Positions 6,408 to 12,540 of a stretch of DNA of 14,049 nt are shown here, one piece after another. Origin of the DNA: Candidatus Zhuqueibacterota bacterium 4484_87 (GTDB lineage: Bacteria; Zhuqueibacterota; Zhuqueibacteria; Thermofontimicrobiales; Thermofontimicrobiaceae). Within the stretch, counting starts at the first letter, position 1. The number at the start of each line of letters is the position of its first letter. The position numbers were made by a program, and so were the translations under genes. The notes below the pieces were generated by a model, which did no database searches, was not told the origin of the DNA, and was given only the letters and a program-made list of their open reading frames with translations. Location: NCBI GenBank assembly GCA_002085355.1, contig NATN01000024.1, forward strand, positions 1-14,049. The letters run 5' to 3'.

Positions 6408-7256
6408 ATGAGTTTAAACACAATTGGTCTTGATGACAAGACAAAGCAAAAAAACGCACTTGATGATATGATCAAACAAAATATGGCGCGCATAAAACAT
6501 AAAATTATTGTGATGAGCGGGAAAGGCGGCGTAGGCAAAAGTACTGTCGCGACGAATCTTGCGTTTGGATTGAAAGTCGCCGGATTTGCAGTGGGTGTGA
6601 TGGACACAGATATTCACGGCCCCTCACTGGGAAAAATGCTGGGAATTGAAGGTCAGCAATTGCGCACCAATGAGGCAGGGAATGGCTTGATGCCCAACGA
6701 AATTGACGGCATTAAAGCAATTACCATGGCTACGCTGCTACAAGACCCCGATGCGCCAGTGATTTGGCGGGGTCCGTTAAAAATGGGCGCAATCAAGCAA
6801 TTTCTTGGTGAAATTGAATGGGGCGACCTTGATTACTTGGTTATTGACTCGCCTCCCGGCACTGGTGACGAACCGCTGAGCGTTTGCCAGCTCATTCCGG
6901 AAGCCGATGGTTCAATTATCGTTACCACACCGCAGGATGTGGCGCTGATTGATTCGAGAAAAACGGTTCATTTCTCTGAAGCATTGAAAATTCCTGTGCT
7001 GGGAATTATCGAAAATATGAGCGGTTTCAAATGTCCCCATTGCGGCGAACCGATTGATTTATTCAAAATTGGCGGTGGCGAACGGGCAGCGCATTCGATG
7101 AACGTTCCTTTCCTGGGCAGAATTCCCATCGATCCGAAAATTGTGGAAACAGGCGATGACGGCAAGCCTTTTATCACTGATTTTGCCGGTAGTGAAGCTG
7201 GCAAAGCAATGCAGGAGATTGTGAACAATATCATCGAAAGAACAAACAAAAAATAA
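6408..7256 (+). CDS. Mrp/ApbC/Nbp35-type iron-sulfur carrier P-loop ATPase
   Basis: The 282-residue protein is a cytoplasmic SIMIBI-class ATPase that binds and transfers a 4Fe-4S cluster between dimer subunits. It shows the deviant Walker A SGKGGVGKST (37-46), the family signature DTDIHGPSLGKMLG (66-79), MATLLQD (107-113), VIWRGPLK (118-125), switch II VIDSPPGTGDEPLSV (145-159), TTPQDVALIDSRK (173-185), and the cluster-binding CPHC (Cys209, Cys212) in ENMSGFKCPHCG. It lacks the DUF59 domain that some Mrp proteins carry at the N-terminus; a separate DUF59 gene occurs at 9609. GGAGG at 6397-6401 is a good ribosome binding site. Mrp proteins are regular partners in ORP clusters. A hairpin terminator follows. 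Confidence 0.96.
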   Translation: MSLNTIGLDDKTKQKNALDDMIKQNMARIKHKIIVMSGKGGVGKSTVATNLAFGLKVAGFAVGVMDTDIHGPSLGKMLGIEGQQLRTNEAGNGLMPNEIDGIKAITMATLLQDPDAPVIWRGPLKMGAIKQFLGEIEWGDLDYLVIDSPPGTGDEPLSVCQLIPEADGSIIVTTPQDVALIDSRKTVHFSEALKIPVLGIIENMSGFKCPHCGEPIDLFKIGGGERAAHSMNVPFLGRIPIDPKIVETGDDGKPFITDFAGSEAGKAMQEIVNNIIERTNKK

Positions 7257-7272
7257 ATATTGCTGCTATTGA

Positions 7273-7329
7273 AAAATAGGCTATCGCCTTGAGTGATTTT
7301 TAACTTTCAGGCGATAGCCAATTTTCTTG
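7273..7329 (+). terminator. Intrinsic terminator after the Mrp gene
   Basis: Arms 7273-7289 and 7309-7325 pair over 17 positions with a single mismatch, the core being GGCTATCGCC against GGCGATAGCC. The loop is 19 nt. A T-rich tract (ATTTTCTT) closes the 3' arm and an A-rich run opens the 5' arm, so it could also work for the minus strand. It separates the regulator/ORP/Mrp unit from the MinD operon, implying a separate promoter for the latter between about 7330 and 7390. Confidence 0.85.
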
Positions 7330-7351
7330 TCTGATTTTAATTGTGAGAAAA

Positions 7352-7373
7352 TAAACAATGCTTCAATTGTTTA
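7352..7373. promoter_or_regulatory. Inverted repeat in the leader of the MinD operon, possible operator
   Basis: TAAACAAT GCTTCA ATTGTTTA is a perfect 8-bp inverted repeat with a 6-nt spacer, 24 bases before the ATG at 7398. It lies in the only short gap where the promoter of the second ORP-like operon can be. A TTGTCT at 7327-7332 with a poor AATAAA 17 bases on is a weak sigma70-like possibility. No GG-N10-GC sigma54 element is visible. Operator function is inference from position and symmetry only. Confidence 0.3.
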
Positions 7374-7397
7374 AAATCAACGGAAAGGTGTAGAGCC

Positions 7398-8237
7398 ATG
7401 ATAATCAGTATCGCCAGTGGAAAAGGCGGGACAGGCAAAACCACTCTTGCTATCAATTTGGCGCTTTCATTGGAGAAAAATGTTCAATATCTCGATTGCG
7501 ATGTGGAAGAGCCAAACGGCCATATTTTTGTGAAGCCGACATTTGACGAGAAAAAGAGTTTTGGTATGCCAATTCCGGTAGTGGATTTTGATAAATGCGA
7601 TTATTGCGGCAAATGTGGTGAAATTTGTGAATATAATGCCATTGTTGTCATTAAACAGAACGTGCTTGTATTTCCTGATCTCTGTCATTCATGTGCCGGT
7701 TGTTGGCTGGTTTGTCCGCAAAAGGCAATTTCCACTAAAGACAAAGAAGTCGGACAATTGGAATTAGGCAACCGGAACGGCATTGAGTTCATTCATGGTA
7801 AATTAAATGTCGGCGAGTCACTGTCTCCGCCGCTGATCCGCGCAGTCAAAGAAAAAATGGATCCGACAAAAACAGTAATCATTGATTCTCCTCCCGGCAC
7901 ATCGTGTCCGGTGATAGAAGCAATCAAGGAGAGCGATTTTGTGGTTTTAGTCACAGAACCGACGCCTTTTGGCTTCAATGACTTGAAATTAGCGGTGGAA
8001 ATGGTGCGCAAAATAGGACTTAATTTTGGCGTTATCATTAATCGCGCTGATGTGGGAAATAGAGATGTACACGACTATTGCACGCGTGAAAATATTCCCA
8101 TTTTGATGGAAATCAACAACGATCGAAAAATTGCCGAAGCATATTCGCGCGGGGTACCCATTGTGGAATTGTATCCCGAATATCGGGATAAATTTTTAGC
8201 GTTGTATCAGGATATCGAAAGGAGAGTCGGCGCATGA
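7398..8237 (+). CDS. MinD-superfamily P-loop ATPase with inserted 2x[4Fe-4S] ferredoxin domain (first of pair)
   Basis: The 279-residue protein has a MinD/ParA-like ATPase fold interrupted by a bacterial ferredoxin insert. The deviant Walker A is SGKGGTGKTT (7-16), switch I-region DCDVEEPNGH lies at 33-42, and switch II IIDSPPGTSCPV at 161-172. The insert carries two CxxCxxCxxxC motifs: Cys67/70/73/77 and Cys96/99/102/106, each followed by a residue pattern like a true ferredoxin rather than the usual Pro after the first cluster's last Cys. This architecture is that of the paired ATPases in orp operons of Desulfovibrio and other anaerobes. The ribosome binding site is AAAGGTG. The stop overlaps the start of the second ATPase (ATGA), which suggests coupled translation and a heterodimer. 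Confidence 0.95.
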   Translation: MIISIASGKGGTGKTTLAINLALSLEKNVQYLDCDVEEPNGHIFVKPTFDEKKSFGMPIPVVDFDKCDYCGKCGEICEYNAIVVIKQNVLVFPDLCHSCAGCWLVCPQKAISTKDKEVGQLELGNRNGIEFIHGKLNVGESLSPPLIRAVKEKMDPTKTVIIDSPPGTSCPVIEAIKESDFVVLVTEPTPFGFNDLKLAVEMVRKIGLNFGVIINRADVGNRDVHDYCTRENIPILMEINNDRKIAEAYSRGVPIVELYPEYRDKFLALYQDIERRVGA

Positions 8238-9085
8238 GAGAAATAGTGATTATTAGCGGAAAAGGCGGCACCGGCAAAACTACGGTGACATCTGCTTTTG
8301 CATCGTTGGCTAAAAATAAAGTGATGGCTGATTGCGACGTGGACGCTGCTGATCTCCATTTGATACTCAAACCGGATATCAAACATCGGGAGGATTTTCG
8401 TAGCGGGAAAAAAGCCTACATTCGCCAGCAGGATTGTATCGATTGCGGCAAATGCATTGAAGTGTGTCAGTTTGATGCCATTAGTGACGACTACGTTGTT
8501 GATCCCATCTCTTGCGAGGGATGCGGAGTTTGTGTTTACTTTTGCCCGGTGGATGCCATTGATTTTAATGAAGTTGTCAGTGGCGAGTGGTTCATCTCGG
8601 AAACAAGATTTGGGCCTCTGGTTCACGCAAAACTTGGAATCGCTGAGGAAAATTCAGGGAAATTAGTTTCTCTGGTGAGAAGGCAGGCGAAATTGTTGGC
8701 AGAGGAAAAAAAATTGGACTATATCATTGTTGACGGCTCGCCTGGCGTGGGGTGCCCGGTCATCTCGTCGATTACCGGGGCAGATGCCGTACTTATTGTC
8801 ACTGAGCCCACGCTCTCCGGAGTTCACGATCTGGAAAGGGTGGTAAATTTGTCCAAAGGCCATTTTGGAATCAATACCTACGTCTGCGTGAACAAGTATG
8901 ATCTGAATGAGGAAATCACTAACGAGATAGAGAAATTTTGTAACGAGAATGATGTAACTTTTGCCGGAAAGATTCCTTATGATACCGAAGTAACGGCTGC
9001 AATGGTCGAGGAAAAGAATGTTATTGAATATTCTGATGGCAGAGTTGCAGAGTCTGTACGCTCGATCTGGGAAAGATTGAAATGA
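8234..9085 (+). CDS. MinD-superfamily P-loop ATPase with inserted 2x[4Fe-4S] ferredoxin domain (second of pair)
   Basis: The 283 residues are laid out like the preceding gene product but clearly diverged, so the pair is an old duplication. Walker A is SGKGGTGKTT (8-17), DCDVDAADLHL follows at 33-43, and switch II is VDGSPGVGCPV (166-176). The ferredoxin insert has Cys68/71/74/78 and Cys94/97/100/104, the second motif ending in the classical CPVDAI. The C-terminal part (VNKYDLNEEI at 219-228 and AGKIPYD at 244-250) is typical of the MinD-like family. It starts inside the stop region of the first ATPase. ATP-driven assembly or electron delivery to a metal-sulfur cofactor is the usual proposal; for Desulfovibrio a role of the complex in septum placement has been reported. 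Confidence 0.95.
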   Translation: MREIVIISGKGGTGKTTVTSAFASLAKNKVMADCDVDAADLHLILKPDIKHREDFRSGKKAYIRQQDCIDCGKCIEVCQFDAISDDYVVDPISCEGCGVCVYFCPVDAIDFNEVVSGEWFISETRFGPLVHAKLGIAEENSGKLVSLVRRQAKLLAEEKKLDYIIVDGSPGVGCPVISSITGADAVLIVTEPTLSGVHDLERVVNLSKGHFGINTYVCVNKYDLNEEITNEIEKFCNENDVTFAGKIPYDTEVTAAMVEEKNVIEYSDGRVAESVRSIWERLK

Positions 9086-9131
9086 ATTGAAAGGGTCAAG
9101 CAACACATCTCTTGAAAAACTAAAACCGATC

Positions 9132-9137
9132 GGAGGT
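9132..9137 (+). promoter_or_regulatory. Ribosome binding site that sets a GTG start at 9144
   Basis: GGAGGT stands six bases before GTG 9144. The frame is open further upstream to a TTG at 9087, but that start has no ribosome binding site, and the family domain begins directly after residue 5 of the GTG version. The shorter protein is therefore preferred. Confidence 0.75.
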
Positions 9138-9143
9138 GTCATC

Positions 9144-9590
9144 GTGAGTGAGCCTGTAAAAATTGGCATCATTATCTGTGATCGATATCGGACCTGCGCT
9201 GGCGGAAAATGTTTGCGTTCTTTGAGAAATCGCGAAGGAGCTTTTAGCATTTATCAGGGCAAAGAGGTGGAATTAGTCGGATATACTACGTGTAATGGAT
9301 GTCCGGGCGGAAATATCGAATATGCGCCAGAAGAAATGAAAAATAACGGCGCCGAAGTGATTCATCTTGCAACAGGACTAATCGTTGGCTATCCGCCTTG
9401 TCCATATTTGACCTATTTTCGCGATTACATCGAAAACCAATATGGTTTAAAAGTTGTTTTTGGTACACATCCGATTCCTGAAAAATATTTAAAAATGCAT
9501 CAAAAATTGAAAACGTGGGAATCTCCGGAATGGAAGGAAATTCTGGCGCCTACGTTGGCTGACGAGAAAACAAGACTGGATTATAACTAA
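9144..9590 (+). CDS. CGGC domain protein, putative metal-binding
   Basis: This is a 148-residue cytoplasmic protein of the CGGC family (Pfam CGGC), whose function is not established. It is rich in paired cysteines: Cys12 in IIICDRYRTC, Cys18 and Cys23 in CAGGKC, Cys50 and Cys53 in CNGCPGG, and Cys86 in GYPPCPYL. The pattern suggests a metal or iron-sulfur site. After residue 100 a segment KVVFGTHPIPEKYL and a Lys-rich tail follow. The gene lies 58 bases after the MinD pair and 18 before the DUF59 gene, in the same orientation. It is therefore likely a component of the cofactor-handling operon, as similar small Cys-rich proteins often are in anaerobe genomes. Confidence 0.85.
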   Translation: MSEPVKIGIIICDRYRTCAGGKCLRSLRNREGAFSIYQGKEVELVGYTTCNGCPGGNIEYAPEEMKNNGAEVIHLATGLIVGYPPCPYLTYFRDYIENQYGLKVVFGTHPIPEKYLKMHQKLKTWESPEWKEILAPTLADEKTRLDYN

Positions 9591-9608
9591 AAAAATATTG
9601 GTGTAAAA

Positions 9609-9896
9609 ATGGAACTGAAAGAGAAAGTGGCACAGGCATTGACTCAGGTCATTGATCCTGAGACCAGCCTGGACGTTATGCGCATGAGATTAGTAACTGA
9701 TCTCAACGTGACTGATGATGGCGTGGTTTCTTTGACTTTTATTCCGTCATCTCCTGTCTGTCCGCTGGGATTTCAACTGGCGATCAGTATTCAGGAGGCG
9801 ATAAAGCGTGTCGAGGGTGTGAAAGATATAAAAATCGATGTGAAAAACTTTGTCTATGCTGAACAGGTAAAAATGGCGCTGGAACAAAACAAATGA
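9609..9896 (+). CDS. DUF59/MIP18-family iron-sulfur assembly protein
   Basis: The 95-residue single-domain protein belongs to the MIP18/DUF59 family, whose members (SufT, PaaD N-domain, Mrp N-domain, eukaryotic CIAO2) aid iron-sulfur cluster maturation. Visible features are VIDPETSLDVMRMRLV (14-29), a strand/turn LNVTDDGVVSLTF (32-44), and the conserved Cys51 in SSPVCPLGFQLA. The C-terminal helix contains the INTERACTION-type basic/acidic pattern of stand-alone members. The ribosome binding site is weak. The next gene starts within its stop (ATGA at 9893). Because the Mrp gene in this cluster lacks an N-terminal DUF59 domain, this protein may supply it in trans (inference). Confidence 0.9.
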   Translation: MELKEKVAQALTQVIDPETSLDVMRMRLVTDLNVTDDGVVSLTFIPSSPVCPLGFQLAISIQEAIKRVEGVKDIKIDVKNFVYAEQVKMALEQNK

Positions 9897-10375
9897 AACC
9901 AATAACATTGACGCCAATTGGGATTATTCATTCCCCTTACAAAAACTCTAAAGACATGCCCATACAGGGCGTATTCAAACCTGATGTGGAAGCGTGGCTT
10001 GAATTAGATGAAAAATATGTTCCTGGTTTGAAGGATCTTGACGGATTCAGCCACGCGATTCTCATTTATTATTTTCATTTGACGGACGAAGTCCATTTGC
10101 AGGGCCGACCCTATCTGGAAGATGAAAAGCACGGCATTTTTGCTATTCGTAGCCCGCATCGTCCCAATCATCTGGGCTTCACCATAGTGAAAATTCAAAA
10201 AATTGAAAAAAATCGAATTTATTTCACTGACGTTGATGTGCTGGACGGCACGCCGCTGCTGGATATTAAGCCTTATTGTCCGGAATTTGATCACCGTGAA
10301 AATGTGAAATATGGCTGGATCGAAAGACATTTTGCCGGGGAGAAAATTCCCGATAGAACAATTTTGAAAAAATAA
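9893..10375 (+). CDS. TrmO/TsaA (YaeB-like) SAM-dependent methyltransferase domain protein
   Basis: The 160-residue protein is of the TrmO family, which in E. coli adds the N6-methyl group to t6A37 in tRNA-Thr, using SAM on a beta-barrel fold unlike Rossmann methyltransferases. Recognisable are LTPIGIIHSPYKN (6-18), LDGFSHAILIYYFH (49-62), GIFAIRSPHRPNHLGFTIVK (81-100), DVLDGTPLLDIKPYCPEFD (115-133) and a C-terminal GWIERH. It is shorter than E. coli TrmO (235 residues) and contains only the N-terminal catalytic-type domain; the typical RPNPIG is RPNHLG here. Such short versions are widespread in archaea and anaerobes and may have other substrates. The gene overlaps the DUF59 gene by 4 bases and closes the operon, which hints at a link to metal-sulfur metabolism rather than tRNA alone. 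Confidence 0.9.
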   Translation: MKPITLTPIGIIHSPYKNSKDMPIQGVFKPDVEAWLELDEKYVPGLKDLDGFSHAILIYYFHLTDEVHLQGRPYLEDEKHGIFAIRSPHRPNHLGFTIVKIQKIEKNRIYFTDVDVLDGTPLLDIKPYCPEFDHRENVKYGWIERHFAGEKIPDRTILKK

Positions 10376-10498
10376 CGTTGTGAAGGATTGGTGCAAATAA
10401 TCAAAATGGTCTTGGGGAACAATTTTGTTGCAAATTAGTAATAAATTCCAATAATAGTTCCATTGAAATTATTTTCCAAACTTAAGTGCGAGAAGCCA

Positions 10499-10855
10499 AT
10501 GGGAAGTAAAGCCAAAAAAGTTCTTGCAATTATTACTTTGCTGATTTTTGTTATTACTACTTTTTTGGTTTACTCTAATTTGCATTTTCACATCGTTGAT
10601 TCGCATTATGTGATTCACGGACACCCATTTCAGAAAAAATCACATAATGCAGCAAGTGCGCCATGCCATCAACATTCTGCCGCGGGATTCTTATTTTATT
10701 CCTCGATTTTCAATATTGCGTCTCTGTTTTTTCTGCTATTGATCATTTTTATTCTGCTATTTGTCAGTAAATTTACTTTTAATCCGCAAAGCTTTTACTA
10801 TTACATTCCAACTTATTCGTTTCCTTTTTTACGTGCTCCGCCGCTTGCGGCATAA
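10499..10855 (+). CDS. Small His-rich two-helix membrane protein at head of metal-uptake locus
   Basis: The ATG at 10499 gives 118 residues; a TTG at 10463 would add 12 residues but lacks a ribosome binding site. Residues about 8-26 form the first membrane helix and about 64-89 the second. Between them lies a 30-residue loop with eight His (29, 31, 36, 40, 42, 49, 57, 59) and Cys56, including HFHIVDSHYVIHGHPF. The tail contains FPFLRAPP. I believe similar small proteins (SHYH..., HSHP..., LRAPP-like tail) are common in Bacteroidota near metal-transport genes, but I cannot verify this. The loop very likely binds zinc or a similar ion at the periplasmic side. Function as sensor, buffer or transporter accessory is inference from the following porin, ZnuA and ZnuB genes. 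Confidence 0.75.
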   Translation: MGSKAKKVLAIITLLIFVITTFLVYSNLHFHIVDSHYVIHGHPFQKKSHNAASAPCHQHSAAGFLFYSSIFNIASLFFLLLIIFILLFVSKFTFNPQSFYYYIPTYSFPFLRAPPLAA

Positions 10856-11035
10856 ATACACCGGACAGGTTCGGGAAAATTTGTCCATCTTCCATTGAAT
10901 TAAACAATTTCAATATCAGGCAATTGTTGCAGTAAAGAGAATAGCGTTTTCAAATCAATTTTATTTCCTTTGAAATTTGAATTGAAGATAAATTTTCTCT
11001 GCTATGAATGGGTCTGTCTGAACGTTAAACAACAA

Positions 11036-11049
11036 TTCCTTTAAAGGAA
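11036..11049. promoter_or_regulatory. Perfect palindrome upstream of the porin gene, possible operator
   Basis: TTCCTTTAAAGGAA is a perfect 14-bp palindrome with no spacer, 64 bases before the ATG at 11114, in the 258-bp gap between the His-rich gene and the porin gene. TAGAAT at 11064-11069 is a possible -10 element, placed downstream of the palindrome. A Zur/Fur-type repressor site would be expected in front of such a locus, but this sequence does not match a consensus I know. The rest of the gap shows only a loose 7-bp repeat AACAATT/AATTGTT near 10905-10930. Confidence 0.3.
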
Positions 11050-11113
11050 ACGAGTGTTTAAATTAGAATAGTTTGATTCAGTCAACTTGTGCTAATTTTA
11101 AGGAGGAGTACGT

Positions 11114-12421
11114 ATGTCACGAAAAATAATGTTATTTTTGCTATTTCTGTTTGTTCTGCCAGGCTTTCTTGGTCGGGGAGCATTTTCCCAATCAGCGAAT
11201 CCGACTGTCAAAGATTCAACCCAACGCAAGCTTCTTGAACTGGAAAAAACTATCCAGGAATTGAAAGCCAAAATTGAGAAAAAAGAGCAGGAAAATGAGT
11301 TGAAAAAACTCATGGAGGAAGCCTCTCACCTCACAACAGTGAAAAAGAAGGAAGTAATAGGGATCGGAAAAAGATTTCATACCGGTGTTCGCCAGCAATC
11401 TGCACTTAATCCCAATATTAGTGTGAGCGGTGATTTTTTTGCCAGTGTCAGTAGTTCAAAGTCAGAATTCATCAACAAACCGAGCGAAGTTTCTTACGGA
11501 AACAATGGTTTTTATTTGAGGGAATTACAATTGAGTCTGATTGCTCCGCTGGATCCTTTCACTCGGGGAAAAACATTTATTTCGTTCACGAAAGATAAAA
11601 TTGAAGTTGAAGAAGCATATATGGAATGGCTTAATTTGCCGCTCAGCATGAATTTGAAAATCGGCCTTTTTAAACCAGAATTCGGCGGATTAAATCGATG
11701 GCACGATCATGCTTTACCGCAATTTGACAGACCAAAACCTCTGGTTAATTTATTCGGCCATTGCGGCGTCGAAGGCTTTGGAGTGAATGGCAATTTTCTG
11801 CTGCCGCGCTTGTTGGGAGCTGATGCCACAACTTTTGACGCAGCGATTATCAGAGGCGGAAATGGCTTTAGTTTCACAAAATACGGAAAGTATGATTTGC
11901 TTTTTGCCGGTCATTTCAAAAATTATTATGATGTCAGCCGTTCTACATATTTTGAGTTCACTTTGAGCGGAGTGACGGGAAAAAATGACCCTCTGGAAAA
12001 ACACAGCAGCTATGTCGGAGACCTTGGTTTGACCTTGAAATGGGTGCCGGTGGGAAAGTCAAAATATCGCACCTTTGAATGGCGCACTGAGTTGCTTTAC
12101 AGCAAAAAGGAAACTGCTGGCGGCGATATCGAAAGTAAAGGATTTTTCACGTCTTTGCAAAATAAACTGAATGCTCGCTGGTGGATTTCAGGAAGATTTG
12201 ACTATTCAGAACTACCTTTTAATAATAGCCAAAAAGAATGGGCTGCAACTATCAGTCTGGACTTTTGGCAAAGCGAATTTGTCTTTTATCGCTTGCAATA
12301 TCAATATTCAAATCGCGATTTCACCGATGCTTATGGCCACATCGGTTCTTTCCCGGATGAAAGCACACTCACTTTTCACGTGAATTGGGCTATGGGACCT
12401 GACAAACATGAAAAATATTAA
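11114..12421 (+). CDS. Outer membrane porin, OprP-like barrel with N-terminal coiled coil
   Basis: There are 435 residues with AAGGAGG seven bases before the ATG. The signal peptide is MSRK plus a Leu/Phe-rich core, with cleavage near AFS/QSAN (about residue 25). A charged coiled coil of about 40 residues follows (33-75; LLELEKTIQELKAKIEKKEQ), then strand-rich sequence to the end. The barrel start GFYLRELQLSLIAPL, VEEAYMEWLNLPLSMNLKIGLFKPEFG (about 165-190) and LPQFDRPKPL (201-210) resemble phosphate-selective porins OprO/OprP and related anion or metal porins. The protein ends FHVNWAMGPDKHEKY. Its position before a ZnuA-type gene suggests that it admits zinc or a zinc chelate across the outer membrane. 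The coiled coil may trimerise the porin or reach toward the periplasm (inference). The true substrate cannot be read from sequence. Confidence 0.85.
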   Translation: MSRKIMLFLLFLFVLPGFLGRGAFSQSANPTVKDSTQRKLLELEKTIQELKAKIEKKEQENELKKLMEEASHLTTVKKKEVIGIGKRFHTGVRQQSALNPNISVSGDFFASVSSSKSEFINKPSEVSYGNNGFYLRELQLSLIAPLDPFTRGKTFISFTKDKIEVEEAYMEWLNLPLSMNLKIGLFKPEFGGLNRWHDHALPQFDRPKPLVNLFGHCGVEGFGVNGNFLLPRLLGADATTFDAAIIRGGNGFSFTKYGKYDLLFAGHFKNYYDVSRSTYFEFTLSGVTGKNDPLEKHSSYVGDLGLTLKWVPVGKSKYRTFEWRTELLYSKKETAGGDIESKGFFTSLQNKLNARWWISGRFDYSELPFNNSQKEWAATISLDFWQSEFVFYRLQYQYSNRDFTDAYGHIGSFPDESTLTFHVNWAMGPDKHEKY

Positions 12422-12433
12422 TTTTAGTTTCGA

Positions 12434-12454
12434 GTTTATAGTTTATAGTTCATA
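12434..12454 (+). repeat. Three tandem 7-bp repeats in the porin-znuA gap
   Basis: GTTTATA, GTTTATA and GTTCATA follow head to tail, right after the porin gene. The rest of the 119-base gap is AT-rich, with no hairpin terminator, so readthrough into the binding-protein gene is possible. No function can be assigned. Confidence 0.7.
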
Positions 12455-12540
12455 GTTTTGGATTTTTGGATTGGAGAGTTGAAATTGTAAGTAAATACAA
12501 TCAGGATAATTGAATAAAAAAATAAATCAGGAGATAAAAA

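Noticed and set aside
8207..8626. Long minus-strand open frames opposite the ATPase and Mrp genes
   Set aside because: They lie opposite strongly conserved coding sequence and show no family motifs or ribosome binding sites.
7398..9085. The two ATPases as cell-division minD genes
   Set aside because: Both carry inserted 2x[4Fe-4S] motifs and lack minC/minE neighbours; they are the ferredoxin-bearing family of orp clusters.
10416..10433. Sigma54-like element GGGG...TTGC before the His-rich gene
   Set aside because: Spacing between GG and GC is 12, not 10.
10908..10930. AACAATT/AATTGTT repeat as regulatory site
   Set aside because: Seven AT-rich base pairs with a 12-nt loop are expected by chance in such sequence.
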